64,000 nucleotides of DNA from Desulfopila aestuarii DSM 18488 (GCA_945863875.1 CAMBBS010000020.1:1-64000), one strand, 5' to 3'. Counted from the stretch's first letter, positions 35,632 to 45,871 are shown. Numbers and translations are program-made. Notes: generated from the sequence alone by a model not told the origin.

Positions 35632-36522
35632 ATGATTCTTTTTGGTGAAAGCCTTAATGTCATTTCCAAGGTAATTGGAAAGGCATACCGGGAGCGTGAC
35701 CCAAAACCAATTCAAGCAGAGTGTCTGGAGCAGAAGAAACTTGGTATGGACTACATCGACATCAACCTCGGGCCGGCCAAAAAAGATGGCCACGAGCTGA
35801 TGCCATGGGTTTGCCAGGTCGTCCAGGAAGTGGTGCCCGAGATGCCTCTTCTCCTCGACACATCGAACATTGCCGCTATCGAAGAAGGCCTTAAGGTTCT
35901 CAAACCTGCAAGCAAGCCACATATTGTCAACTCCATCATGGCCCGCCCCGAACGTTATACGGTGATGCTGCCGATAGCCGCCAAATATAATGCCGATATC
36001 GTTGCCTTGATGTGGGGACCGGATGGTCTGCCGCGTGATGAAAACGAGCGAGCTGCGCTCTGCGTGGAACTCGTTTATGCGGCCAACGAAGCCGGTATTC
36101 CCAATGAGAAAATTTGGGTAGACGGTATCGTCACTCCTGTGAACATTCAGCAGGCCCAGAGCGTCTCCCTGTTGAATTTCCAGATGATGCTAGAAGACAT
36201 TGCCCCCGGTGCCATGTCTACCTGCGGACTGTCCAACATCTCCAATGGTCCTCCCGTGCATCTGCGTCCGATCCTGAATAATACCTTCATGATCATGTTG
36301 GAACGCTATGGCATGAAATCGGTTATCGCCGATCCACTCGATGTAGAGCTGATCGCCGTGGCCAAAGGCCAGCGACCGGAGATTGTCAAGATTGTTCATC
36401 TGGCCATGGACGGCAACGCCCCTGATCTTTCTACATTGTCAAAAGAAATGGCCGACTATGTGAAAACCGTCAAAGTTATTACCGGTGAAAATCTCTTTTC
36501 TGATTCGTATCTGGATATCTGA
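35632..36522 (+). CDS. acsE: Methyl-THF:CoFeSP methyltransferase (AcsE)
   Basis: 296-residue methyltransferase that moves the methyl group between 5-methyl-tetrahydrofolate and the corrinoid protein AcsCD. It has the pterin-binding TIM-barrel signature (MDYIDINLGPAKKDG, about 38-52; LLLDTSNIAAIEEGL; KPHIVNSIM; VALMWGPDGLP) and the normal length of slightly over 260 residues with a C-terminal extension. The strong site AAAGGAGAAAAA precedes the ATG. It ends the core acs set; a strong terminator follows at 36547. Confidence 0.95.
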   Translation: MILFGESLNVISKVIGKAYRERDPKPIQAECLEQKKLGMDYIDINLGPAKKDGHELMPWVCQVVQEVVPEMPLLLDTSNIAAIEEGLKVLKPASKPHIVNSIMARPERYTVMLPIAAKYNADIVALMWGPDGLPRDENERAALCVELVYAANEAGIPNEKIWVDGIVTPVNIQQAQSVSLLNFQMMLEDIAPGAMSTCGLSNISNGPPVHLRPILNNTFMIMLERYGMKSVIADPLDVELIAVAKGQRPEIVKIVHLAMDGNAPDLSTLSKEMADYVKTVKVITGENLFSDSYLDI

Positions 36523-36546
36523 TAAAATGGTTTGTTCGACAAAAAA

Positions 36547-36579
36547 GCTCCATCCTTTGCGGGATGGAGCTTTTTTTTT
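36547..36579 (+). terminator. Rho-independent terminator after acsE
   Basis: A 9-bp GC-rich stem (36547-36555 with 36562-36570), followed by nine T residues. An A-run before the stem could also stop minus-strand transcription. Confidence 0.93.
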
Positions 36580-36653
36580 GTGCAGTGAGTGGTTATTAAT
36601 CTAAAGGTATTGGTGATACTGCAGCAATTGATACTTCAAAAATGAGAGACTGA

Positions 36654-36941
36654 ATGAAAGAAGATAAAGCAGAAGCTGGCAGCTGGGTATATGTTTTTGT
36701 CTGTGATCCCGGCAAGGACGAGAGTCTTCTCGGATTGTACAACGCTGAGAAAGAGGTCAACTTTATCCCGGCTTTTCGTACGAAAGAAGAAGCCAATGAT
36801 TGCTTCCTGACGTTGCCCCGGCAAAAAGGGAAAAAATATGAGCTGCAGGCGATTCATATCGAAGAACTGCAAGAAACGGCGGCGAAAAATGATTTTGCGG
36901 TCACCCTGGTCGATAGCGAGGGGCAGGTCATTAAAGAGTAG
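36654..36941 (+). CDS. Small unknown protein between acsE and cooC
   Basis: 95-residue soluble protein, not recognised. It is acidic and lysine-rich, has only one Cys (near residue 49) and no signal or membrane segment, and ends EDSEGQVIKE-like (VDSEGQVIKE). Codon use looks like that of its neighbours. It begins 75 nt after the acsE terminator and is followed 89 nt later by cooC in the same direction, so the two may share a promoter. A role linked to CODH/ACS maturation is only a guess from position. No clear Shine-Dalgarno is seen (AATGAGAGACTGA). Confidence 0.6.
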   Translation: MKEDKAEAGSWVYVFVCDPGKDESLLGLYNAEKEVNFIPAFRTKEEANDCFLTLPRQKGKKYELQAIHIEELQETAAKNDFAVTLVDSEGQVIKE

Positions 36942-37030
36942 TGGGCAGCTTTGAGCAGAGAAATTGTACCGTTGATAATTTGAACAGTCGATGCACAGCC
37001 TAACAATCGAGTGAAAGGAGATACCCCAAC

Positions 37031-37813
37031 GTGAGTTTGAAAATAGCGATAGGTGGTAAAGGTGGGGTCGGTAAAACCACCATAACCGCACTTTTGGCGA
37101 GGTGTTTAGCCGCTGATGAAAAGAATAAAGTGATAGCCATAGATGCCGATCCGGTGGCAAATCTGGCCGCCGGGCTGGGTATTCCTGAAGATGAACCGAT
37201 TACACCGATCTCTCAACTGACGGAGCTCATTGCTGAACGAACAGGGGCTAAGCCTGGGACGATGGGGGGATTTTTTACCCTGAACCCTAAGGTTGACGAT
37301 ATCCCGGAGAGGTTTTCTTTAACAAGGGATGGGGTGAAGCTGCTGGTGATGGGAACGGTGCAGAGTGGTGGGTCAGGCTGTATTTGCCCCGAAGCGACCA
37401 TTCTGAAAGCATTGATGAACCATCTGGTCCTGGTCCGTGATGATATTGTCATTATGGATATGGAGGCCGGGGTGGAACATCTTGGTCGTGCAACCTCGGC
37501 GTCGGTCGATGCCCTTATTATCGTTGTCAATCCCGGTGCACGGAGCCAGGCTGCAGCCGCAAAGATCCGAAAACTTGGTACCGACATAGGCATAAAGAAA
37601 ATCTTTGTCCTGGGCAATCGAGTTCAGGGTGTCGAAGACCAGGAGTTAATCCGCAAAAATCTTGCAGATTTCGAAATACTAGGATTTCTGCCGGAGCATA
37701 AAGAGGTTGTCACTGCCGACAGGGATGGCAGAAGACCCTTTGATCTCATCAGTGATGCGCCGAAAGAGCTGCACGCAATAATTGAGAAACTGACGGCATT
37801 GAAGAAAAAATAG
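37031..37813 (+). CDS. cooC: CODH nickel-insertion ATPase (CooC/AcsF)
   Basis: 260-residue MinD/ParA-type ATPase that helps load nickel into CODH or ACS. The deviant Walker A GGKGGVGKTTI (8-18), the switch aspartate in AIDADPVANLAAGLG, and the CxC metal site (GCICPE, about 116-121), which binds nickel or zinc at the dimer interface in CooC, are all present. The start is GTG at 37031, 8 nt after GAAAGGAGATA. It closes the acs region; a terminator follows. The CooC versus AcsF paralog cannot be separated by eye. Confidence 0.93.
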   Translation: MSLKIAIGGKGGVGKTTITALLARCLAADEKNKVIAIDADPVANLAAGLGIPEDEPITPISQLTELIAERTGAKPGTMGGFFTLNPKVDDIPERFSLTRDGVKLLVMGTVQSGGSGCICPEATILKALMNHLVLVRDDIVIMDMEAGVEHLGRATSASVDALIIVVNPGARSQAAAAKIRKLGTDIGIKKIFVLGNRVQGVEDQELIRKNLADFEILGFLPEHKEVVTADRDGRRPFDLISDAPKELHAIIEKLTALKKK

Positions 37814-37924
37814 TTCTTTTTATTCGTTGGGACCATACGCCGTCAAGCAGTGATGTCCGTAGGGCATGACGGAGCCTGGTCCCTCCTCCGGTAAGCCGGG
37901 CCTGGACAATTCGACCTGACGCCC

Positions 37925-37970
37925 CGGGCGGAATTGCATGGGATCTTGCGCAATTCCGCCCGATTTTTTT
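37925..37970 (+). terminator. Rho-independent terminator after cooC
   Basis: A perfect 13-bp stem (37925-37937 with 37950-37962), followed by seven T residues at 37964-37970, between converging cooC and fdhA. Confidence 0.92.
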
Positions 37971-38014
37971 GCCGCCATTGCAGCTCTTTGTTCTCTTTTG
38001 GGGGGCAGGGTGGC

Positions 38015-40072
38015 CTATACCCTTTCCGGCGGGGGTTTGCTTTTGTAGACATTAACCGCAGAGACTTTATATTCCGGTATCTTGGCCAGGGGGTCAAACG
38101 CCTCCGAACTGGTGAGTATGTTCGCGGCGCTTTCGCCAAAGTGGATGGGCAAAAACAAGGTGCCGGGATTGACCACGCTGGTCAAGCGGGCTGGAACGTC
38201 CAGCTCCCCCCTTCTTGAGATAATGGTCAGCATATCCCCTTCCTTAACCTGCAGAGCAGCGGCGTCTTCGGGGTTGATTTCCACGTAGCCATCCCTCTGT
38301 TCGATGTCGAGATGTGGCGATGTCCGGGTCATGGTACCCGTATGGAAGTGGGCAAACATCCGTCCAGTCGTCAGGAAGTAGGGGTATGTCTCGTCCGGTT
38401 TCTCGGCCGGTGGCTGGTAGGAAATGGCATGGAATTTACCCTTGCCCCGGGAAAAACTCTCCTTGTGCATATAGACGGTACCCGGATGAGCAGCATCAGG
38501 ACAGGGCCACTGCAGTCCGTCCAGCCCGAGCCTTGCATAGGACATACCGCCGTAACTCGGTGTAAGAGCGGCCAGTTCATCGAAAATTTCACTGGGGTTG
38601 GCATAGTGCATGGGGTAGCCCATGGCCGTAGAGAGCTGAGATAAAATTTTCCAGTCGGGCAGGGTGTTCGCAAGGGGTTCAACAGCTTGTTCAAATTTCA
38701 TACAACGCCGTTCCGTATTGGTAAATGTACCTTCCTTTTCAGCAAGTGACGACGCCGCAAAAACCACGTCTGCCACCTGGGCGGTCTCGGAGAGAAAAAG
38801 ATCCTGGACAACGAGGAACTTGAGCTCTTTCAGCGCACGATTGAGGTGGTTCCAATCGGGATCACTGAGTTTCGGATTTTCACCGATAACGTACAGGGCT
38901 TTCAGTTTTCCATCAAGTATGGCGGGTATCATGTCGGTAATAGTTTGACCGGGAATATTCGACAGGGTGCAGTTCCAGGCCTTGGAAAATTTTTCCCGCA
39001 TTTTTTCGTCGGCCACCGGCTGGTAACCGGTAAACACATTTGGCAGTCCTCCCATATCACAGGCACCCTGGACGTTGTTTTGGCCGCGAAGTGGATTAAC
39101 GCCACCGCCTGGGATACCGACATTGCCGCATAGCATGGCGAGATTGCAACATGATTTGACGTTGTCGACCCCCGTGGTATGCTGGGTGATACCCATGGCA
39201 TACAGCAGCGAAGCCGCTTTGCTGGTGCCGTACAGTCTGGCCATCTGGTACAGATCTTCAACATCGACACCAGTGGCGTCCGCAGTGAATTCAGGCGTGG
39301 CCATTTTGACGCTGGCAGCAAACTCTTCATAGCCTTCGGTCCGTTCCCGTATATATGCGGAACTCTGCCAGCCATTTTCGATGATAATGTGCATCATGCC
39401 GTTGAGCAGGGCGGTATCCGAACCGAGGCGGTGACGAATAGCCACATCGGCAAACCGGCTCAACTGGATGCCCCGTGGATCGGCGACGATCAGGCGGGCG
39501 CCTTTTTCTTTTGCGCGCATAATCCGTCGGGATATCAATGGATGATTCGCCGTGGTGTTGGATCCGATGACAAATATGCAGTTGGATTTTTCGATACCAT
39601 GAATAGAGTTGGTCATGGCCCCTGAACCGAATGCGGCGGCAAGACCTGCCACCGTCGAGGAGTGTCAGAGCCGGGCGCAGTGATCAACATTATTCGTGCC
39701 GAATACGGCACGGGCAAGCTTTTGCGCCAGATAATTTTCTTCGTTGGACATCTTTGCCGACACGAGCACCCCGACACTGTCCGGGCCATGTTCAACAATA
39801 ATTTCCTTAAAACGATCAGCGGTAATCTGTATGGCTTCTTCCCAGCTGGCATTGATAAACCGGCCAAAAGTTTTTACCATCGGCTGTTTGAGGCGCATGG
39901 GGCTATTAATATGCTCATGCAGATTCCAGCCCTTGATACACAGTTTCCCCTGGCTGACAGGATGTGTTTTCATGGGGATGGTACTGTTGATTCTCCCGTC
40001 AATTGTTTCAAACAGGAGACCGCAGCCAGTGCCGCAGTAGGAACAGACAGAAGGGACAAACGTGCATTTCAT
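38015..40072 (-). CDS. fdhA: Formate dehydrogenase alpha subunit, selenocysteine (Hdr-linked)
   Basis: 685-residue molybdopterin (Mo or W) formate dehydrogenase, read through an in-frame TGA at 39665-39667 as selenocysteine 136. The flanks fit the FdhA active site exactly: [28 protein letters not shown]; conventional translation would cut the protein at 135. A SECIS-like hairpin with GGTCT apical loop follows the TGA. N-terminal 4Fe-4S: CSYCGTGCGL...CIKG. The C-terminal MGD-binding domain (HTGTMTRTSP; VEINPEDAAALQVKEGD) is intact. It is the last gene of the operon RR-HK-hdrA-mvhD-FeS-fdhA, so it supplies electrons to, or takes them from, the HdrA complex. Confidence 0.94.
39635..39653 (-). 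promoter_or_regulatory. SECIS element of Hdr-linked fdhA
   Basis: Minus-strand hairpin of 7 bp (one G-U) with loop GGTCT, 11 nt after the TGA. E. coli fdhF SECIS carries the same GGUCU apical loop recognised by SelB. Confidence 0.85.
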
Positions 40073-40174
40073 ATGATATTCTCCTTGCCGGTGCTTGGTT
40101 ATCTACTTAAATCTACTGGTCAGATCCGGCGGTGTATTTTCGACAAAAACCGGCACGTACAATTTTTTTTCTTT

Positions 40175-40972
40175 TCACATTGGTTTGAGCGTCAGCTTCA
40201 CGGAATCCCCTATTAAACTGAAGGGGGATTGTTCACTGCTTTCACCCGTGTCGTAGTCGAAAACATCTTTCACTATGCGGTTAACCTTACGGTAGAGAAG
40301 CCGCAGAGGAATATCCATGGGGCAGGCGTCTTCACACAGGCCGCAGTCGATACAACGTCCGGCCATATGCGCTGCCCGCACAAGATGAAAAATAGGCACC
40401 TGTGGCGGCAAATTTCCCGGGCCGATGAGATCCTTGTGTTCCAGTGAACATTCCGTGCAGAAACAAACCGGGCAGATATTGCGGCAGCCGTAACATTTGA
40501 TGCATTTCTGAAACTCATACATCCAGCGAATTGTCTTCGCCTCCTTCGAGAAAGCGTCGGCGGTTTCTGTATCAATGGTGTTGTCGATACCAACCTGTTG
40601 TTTGTAGGCGCCCGGGGTTTCAACGGTCATGTAGCTGCAATCGGGATGGGCTTTGAGATTCGACGGACAGCAGTTAACATTGAGAGTTTTGATTTTCTCG
40701 AGATCAAGCTGGTGCCAGACCGATAAAATATTTATTGCCCTCTGATTACAATCACGGGCCAGTAGACCGATCTTGATTTTGGGATCCTGCCGGGTCAGGT
40801 GGGTCGCTATTTTTTCAAGGCTGTATCTCGCCTCACTGACAATTAATTCGTCAACTTCGGCAACATCTTCCAGGGTAAAACAGTGCGGCAGCGGGTGACC
40901 ATGTACCATCTTGTAGCCAAGAAACACATCGACGCTGCCATCCTCCAGCCATTTTTTGACTTTCTTTTTCAT
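40175..40972 (-). CDS. Fe-S electron-transfer subunit, FrhB/FdhB-like
   Basis: 265-residue Fe-S protein between mvhD and fdhA. The N-terminal half (ELIVSEARYSL...KIGLLARDCNQRAI...VNCCPSN) recalls F420-hydrogenase/formate dehydrogenase beta chains, and the C-terminal half has two 4Fe-4S motifs: CIKCYGCRNICPVCFCTEC (about 158-176) and CIDCGLCEDACPM (about 213-225). It most likely passes electrons between FdhA and the MvhD/HdrA module. F420 use is not implied: such chains in bacteria may bind flavin without F420. Coupled to mvhD (11 nt gap) and fdhA (102 nt gap). Confidence 0.75.
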   Translation of the reverse strand: MKKKVKKWLEDGSVDVFLGYKMVHGHPLPHCFTLEDVAEVDELIVSEARYSLEKIATHLTRQDPKIKIGLLARDCNQRAINILSVWHQLDLEKIKTLNVNCCPSNLKAHPDCSYMTVETPGAYKQQVGIDNTIDTETADAFSKEAKTIRWMYEFQKCIKCYGCRNICPVCFCTECSLEHKDLIGPGNLPPQVPIFHLVRAAHMAGRCIDCGLCEDACPMDIPLRLLYRKVNRIVKDVFDYDTGESSEQSPFSLIGDSVKLTLKPM

Positions 40973-40983
40973 TATTTTTTTCC

Positions 40984-41460
40984 TTAAGAAGCGGTTACTT
41001 CTTTTTCCATGGCACGGAGAGCTGTTTCAGCCTGGGACGATGTCAAAGGATTGATAAGGGGATTTTTGCCCAGCAGCTGAATTTTTCCGGTGAAGTTTGT
41101 GATAGTATCAGCAAATTTCTGGGCTTCCGCCGAAGAGATCCATTCGAGGTGCAATCTCTCTTCAAGTCCCATAAGAGAAAGTAATTCTTGTAAAAATCTT
41201 ACTCGTTTAATAGTCATGTGATTACCGTACAGGTAATGGCAGTCGCCGATGTGTCAGCCACTGACGAGGATGCCGTCGGCACCTTCCTGAAACGCTTTTA
41301 GTATATGGTGGGTGGAAATGGTTGCCGAACACATAACCCGAATTAATCTTACATTCGGCGGGTATTGCATGCGACTGACGCCCGCCAGATCGGCGGCACC
41401 GTAGGCGCACCAATTACAGACAAAAGCGATTATTTTTGGTTGAAACATTTGACTGGGCAC
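40984..41460 (-). CDS. mvhD: MvhD-type [2Fe-2S] adaptor with selenocysteine
   Basis: 158-residue MvhD (hydrogenase delta) protein that bridges HdrA to an electron-donating enzyme, here formate dehydrogenase. Conventional reading splits it in two: residues 1-68 up to GADGILVSG, then TGA at 41254-41256, then [17 protein letters not shown] onwards. In MvhD homologs the position is a Cys in a GCHxGDCHY motif, so the TGA is read as Sec69. A 6-bp hairpin lies 16 nt beyond. The other cluster ligands are in [15 protein letters not shown]. The start is GTG at 41460 behind AAAGGAGAAAATT; hdrA ends 25 nt upstream. Confidence 0.92.
41221..41237 (-). promoter_or_regulatory. Candidate SECIS hairpin of mvhD
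   Basis: Perfect 6-bp stem with a 5-nt loop, 16 nt after the TGA in mvhD. The spacing is right for a bacterial SECIS; the loop (TGTAC on the coding strand) differs from the GGTCT loops of the two fdhA genes. Confidence 0.6.
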
Positions 41461-41485
41461 AATTTTCTCCTTTGGTGACTGCGTG

Positions 41486-44400
41486 CTAAGAGCACAAGGC
41501 CATTTTTATCTCGGCGTACAATTGCTGGTTGCTAAATCCCATTAATACCACTGCTTCGGAAGGGCAGGCCGCAGCGCATGCGCCGCAACCCTTGCAGAGT
41601 GCCGCATTAATCTCCGCGACATTGGCCTCGGGGTTATAGGTGATTGCTCCGTAAGGGCAGACGTTTATACACCCGTGACATCCGGAACAAAGGTTGGCGT
41701 CAATGCGCGAAACGATACCCCCGACCATGATCTGATCACTGGTCAGTACGGTGAGAGCCCGGGATGTCGCGGCCAGCGCCTGGGAGATACTTTCTTCAAT
41801 GGGTTTCGGGTAATGCGCCATACCGCATAAAAAGACCCCTTCTGTGGCAAATTCAACCGGGCGAAGTTTCTGATGGGCCTCGAGAAGCCAGCCGTCACCA
41901 TCTGCCGGCACCTTGAAAAGTTGGCCCAGGGTATCGTCGTGGTTGGCTTCAATAGCACTGGCAAGACAGAGGAAATCCGCACTGACCGAGATGTTGCGAT
42001 CGAGAATCGAATCATAAAACAACACCTCGGCGTATTGTCCGTCACGCCTCACCTGGGGTTTGTTCTCCACCTGGTAGCGGCTGAAAATAATTCCTTTCTG
42101 GCGTGCTTCCAAATAGAGGCTTTCCCGCTGCCCATAGGTGCGGATGTCACGGTACAGCACAAAGATATTTACATCCGGATTTTGCCTCTTGAGATCCAGG
42201 GCACTTTTGATGGTATGGGTGCAGCACACCTTGGAACAATAGGGCCGACGTTCGTCGCGGGAGCCGACACACTGGATGAAGACGATATTCGCGGCATTGT
42301 GCAGGCGGTGGTCGTTGGTCCGCAGCAGAGCGTCCATTTCCAGATGGGTGACGACACGGTCGTGTTCCCCATAAAGATATTCATCGGGGCGGGATTCATT
42401 CGCTCCTGTCGCCAGAATAGCAACACCGTGTTCAATAACCTCGGATGATGTTGCATCGGCTATTTGTGTCTTGAAATTTCCCACAAAGCCTTCGACATGC
42501 GTAAGCCTTGCTGCAAGATGGACGTAAACCCGTTCTTCCGCCAGGATATCGCTGACCATCTGTTCCAGATGTGCCGGGATGGATTCACCTTGCCAGGTAT
42601 GGTTCAAGTGTCTGGCCATGCCGCCGAGAACCGGCGATTTTTCCACCAGGTGAACGGGGTAGCCTTGCCGGGCGAGGGTGAGCGCGGAAGTCATGCCGGC
42701 TATCCCGCCGCCGATGACCAGGGCGGTTTGGCTGACCGCCAGGCCGGTCTGGGTGAGCGGTGTCGACAGTCTGACCTTTGCCACGGCCATGCGCACCAGG
42801 TCTTTCGCTTTTTGGGTCGCCTGATCCGGATCGTGGGAGTGCACCCAGGAATCATGGTTACGGATATTGGCCATTTCCACCAGGTATTTGTTGAGACCGG
42901 CGTTGGTCAGGGTCTGCTGGAAGAGGCCTTCATGGGTGCGCGGGGTGCAGGCGGCGATGACGACACGGTTGAGATTTTGTTCACGAATGATCTGTGACAG
43001 TTTGTCCTGGGTGTCCTGGGAGCAGGTGAAAAGATTTTCTTCCACATAGACGACACCTGCCAATGTTTTGGCATAATCAGCGACTTCAGGGACACGGATA
43101 AACCCCCCGATGTTCGTGCCGCAATTGCAGACGAAAACACCAATTCGCGCCTCCTGGCGAAGGACATTTCTTTCCTCCGCTATCTCTTCATGGCGGGCCA
43201 GGCTGCCGCGAACCGGAGCGAGTTTGACAGTGGCCGCGCAGGCGGCCGCGCTGGCCTCCATTACCGATTGCGGGATGTCTTTGGGGCCGGTGAGAACACC
43301 ACAGGCATAGATGCCGCCAACACTGGTGGAAACCGGAGAAAAACAACTTGATTGGGCGAAATTTTGCGGGTTGAGTGTGACGCCCAGGCGCTGGGCCAAG
43401 TCAATTGTCTTGGCATTAATGACCAGTCCGGTGGAGAGAACGACCATATCAAAGGTTTCTTCCTGCATTTCACCGGCTTCACTGACATAGCGCAGGAGGA
43501 GGTCGTCGCTGTCGATTGCCCGGGAGATGGTATGAATGCGTGAATTGACAAACTGTACGCCTTTTCGCTTGGCCTTCTCGTAATATCGGTCAAAATCTTT
43601 CCCCTGGGTGCGCATATCCATATAAAAAATGGTGCAATCCAGTGGCCCGGTGCTGTGATCTTTGGCCATAACAGCCTGTTTGACTGCGTACATACAGCAG
43701 ACGGAAGAACAGTAACTGTGCTCGCACCGGTTGATGTCGCGTGAACCGACGCACTGCAGCCAGGCTATTTTGCCAGGTGATCGGCCGGCATCTTTTTTAA
43801 GACGTTTGCTGGAGGGACGGAGCAGATGTCCCTGGTAGGGGCCGGTAGCCGATAAAATACGTTCAAACTCAAGCGAGGTGACGACATCATCACAGGTTGC
43901 ATAGCCGTAGTGATCAAGAGGCGAGGGATCAAAGGAGTCAAAACCCGTCGCTAAAATGATAGCGCCGACCTGAAGAGACAGCTTTTTTTCCGTGTCTTGG
44001 AAATTGATCGCCCCGGCAGGGCAGAATTTTTCACAGGCCCCGCATTTTTCCTGAGTCAGATAGATACACTGGTTTGCGTCAATGCAGTATTTCAGCGGCA
44101 CTGCCTGGGAATAGGGGACATAGATCGCCTTGCGTTTGACGATTTTTTCGTTATATAAGTCATCGACATTTTTCGGACATTTTTCAGCGCACAACCCGCA
44201 GGCAATGCATTTGTCCACATCCACATAGCGTGGGTGCTGGAGCAGTTCAACGGTGAAATCTCCCTGCTGGCCCGAGACGCTGCTGACTTCTGCTAAGGTA
44301 AGAAGTTCTATATTGATATGCCGGCCGACCTCGACCAGTTTCGGTGAAATTATTCACATCGAGCAGTCGTTAGTGGGGAAGGTCTTGTCCAGTTGAGCCA

Positions 44401-44548
44401 TTACCCCGCCAATGGCGGGAGATCGCTCCACAAGATAGACGTAAAACCCGGAATCGGCAATATCCAGGGCGGCCTGCATGCCGGCGATACCACCACCGAC
44501 TACCATGACTGCACCTTGCAGTTTTCCTTTCTGTTCTGTCGTTATCAT
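41486..44548 (-). CDS. hdrA: HdrA-like flavoprotein, long double-module form with selenocysteine
   Basis: 1020-residue HdrA, the flavin-bearing electron-bifurcating subunit of heterodisulfide reductase-type complexes. An in-frame TGA at 44354-44356 is read as Sec65: [20 protein letters not shown], where other HdrA have Cys. First module: FAD site [10 protein letters not shown] (18-27), ferredoxin motifs [11 protein letters not shown] and [11 protein letters not shown], thioredoxin-reductase-like fold. Second module from about residue 460: [12 protein letters not shown], then another [11 protein letters not shown], and C-terminal 2x[4Fe-4S] ([22 protein letters not shown]). The start at 44548 is chosen for its AAGGAAAAG site. 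No hdrB or hdrC is adjacent. Confidence 0.93.
44325..44344 (-). promoter_or_regulatory. Candidate SECIS hairpin of hdrA
   Basis: Nine nt after the TGA: outer 3 bp, an AA bulge, inner 3 bp (one G-U), and a loop starting GGTC. It is weaker than the fdhA elements but placed as expected. Confidence 0.5.
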
Positions 44549-44665
44549 TGCAACTTTTCCTTCATTCGATAGGTCAATTTTTCCGGATAAGTCACGCATC
44601 CGAAGTTGTGGTGAAAATGCTTTTTTGATACTCAAGCCGTCAGGGCCACCCGTCTCTGTGCTGCA

Positions 44666-45871
44666 TCAGGTAAAAGGAAAGGAAACAAGGAAAGTGGTGC
44701 CCTCGCCAACCTTGCTGGTTACCTGGATGTCGCCCCCATGGTTGTGAACGATGTTATGACTTATGGCCAGGCCCAGGCCGTTGCCATCGGCCTTGGTTGT
44801 GAAAAAAGGATCAAAGATAGTTTTCATATGTTCTCTGCTGATGCCTTTTCCGGTATCTGTGATTGCAACAAAGGCTCTATGCAGGGGAGTCTTTCCTGTT
44901 TCAACAGTGAGCTGGCCTCTATCGCCAATGGCTTGGATGGCATTGATGAGCAGGTTGACAAAAACCTGTTCAAGCTGATTGGCATCAAGAAGAATGGCCG
45001 GCAGTTTCTCGGAGATTTTTTCTTCGACCTTGATATGGTGCAGTTGAAATTCGTTATCGAGAATTTTCAAAGAACTTTTAATAATATCATTGAGGTTGCG
45101 CATGGTTCTTTCAGGAGAACGGTTGCGCGAAAATTCAAGCAATCCATCGATGATGGTCTTGCAGCGTCGAGTTTCATCGATAATGACCTGCAGACCATCC
45201 TGGAACGGTCCATCCGCTGTGGCTTTTTTGATCAAGCTGGTGCTGTAGAGCATGATACCAGTCAGGGGATTGTTTATTTCATGGGCGATACCGGCTGCCA
45301 GACGGCCAAGGGAGGACATCTTTTCCAGCTGGGCCGCCATATGGAAATAATGGGTTCTTTGGTTTTCTGATAAACGGACTCTTTCGATAATGCAGGCGCA
45401 CTGTTCGGCGATCGTCAGAAGAAAATCAAGCTGGTCTTCTGTAAATTCACGGATTTCCGGCAGATAAATACGAATCAAGCCGATCATCTCTTTGCGGACA
45501 CCCAGCGGGACATCGAGCATCATGCGAATCCCTTCATCCCACGCCTGCTGGGGGTATTCCACTCTCGGGGCATTCCAGATATCCGTGATCTGCAGGATTT
45601 GCGAATATTCGTTCGGGAGAATGAGTAATTTTTCCTTATTTACCGGTCCTTTGGAAAGATATTTTTCCCCTACGCCGTATGCCGCCTTGACTTCAAATTG
45701 ATCGGTGTCCTGATTAAGGAGTCGCAGCAGGGTACCCTTGGCGTGCAAAACCTCGGATATCTTCTGCACGACAAGCGCGAGCACTTCATCTAATTGATCA
45801 TGGGCATGCATTGTCCTGATGATGTCACGAAATGCATGAAAATATCCCTGGTATCTACTCGGTTTGGCCAT
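44666..45871 (-). CDS. GAF-domain sensor histidine kinase
   Basis: 401-residue soluble histidine kinase. An N-terminal GAF domain (about 10-165) senses an unknown cytoplasmic signal; the dimerisation/phospho-acceptor segment carries the His in GRLAAGIAHEINNPLTG (about 190-206), and the HATPase domain has N (NLLINAIQAIG), G1 (DTGKGIS) and G2 (GNGLGLAI) boxes. No membrane segment. It lies between a response regulator and hdrA in one operon, so it probably tunes the C1/redox enzymes it is transcribed with. The ATG follows an AAAGGATTATCTT site. Confidence 0.92.
   Translation of the reverse strand: MAKPSRYQGYFHAFRDIIRTMHAHDQLDEVLALVVQKISEVLHAKGTLLRLLNQDTDQFEVKAAYGVGEKYLSKGPVNKEKLLILPNEYSQILQITDIWNAPRVEYPQQAWDEGIRMMLDVPLGVRKEMIGLIRIYLPEIREFTEDQLDFLLTIAEQCACIIERVRLSENQRTHYFHMAAQLEKMSSLGRLAAGIAHEINNPLTGIMLYSTSLIKKATADGPFQDGLQVIIDETRRCKTIIDGLLEFSRNRSPERTMRNLNDIIKSSLKILDNEFQLHHIKVEEKISEKLPAILLDANQLEQVFVNLLINAIQAIGDRGQLTVETGKTPLHRAFVAITDTGKGISREHMKTIFDPFFTTKADGNGLGLAISHNIVHNHGGDIQVTSKVGEGTTFLVSFPFT

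Noticed and set aside
44224-44356. hdrA looking like two broken genes split by a stop codon
   Set aside because: The stop is TGA at a conserved Cys position, the frame continues without shift, and a SECIS-like hairpin follows; selenocysteine explains it better than a pseudogene.
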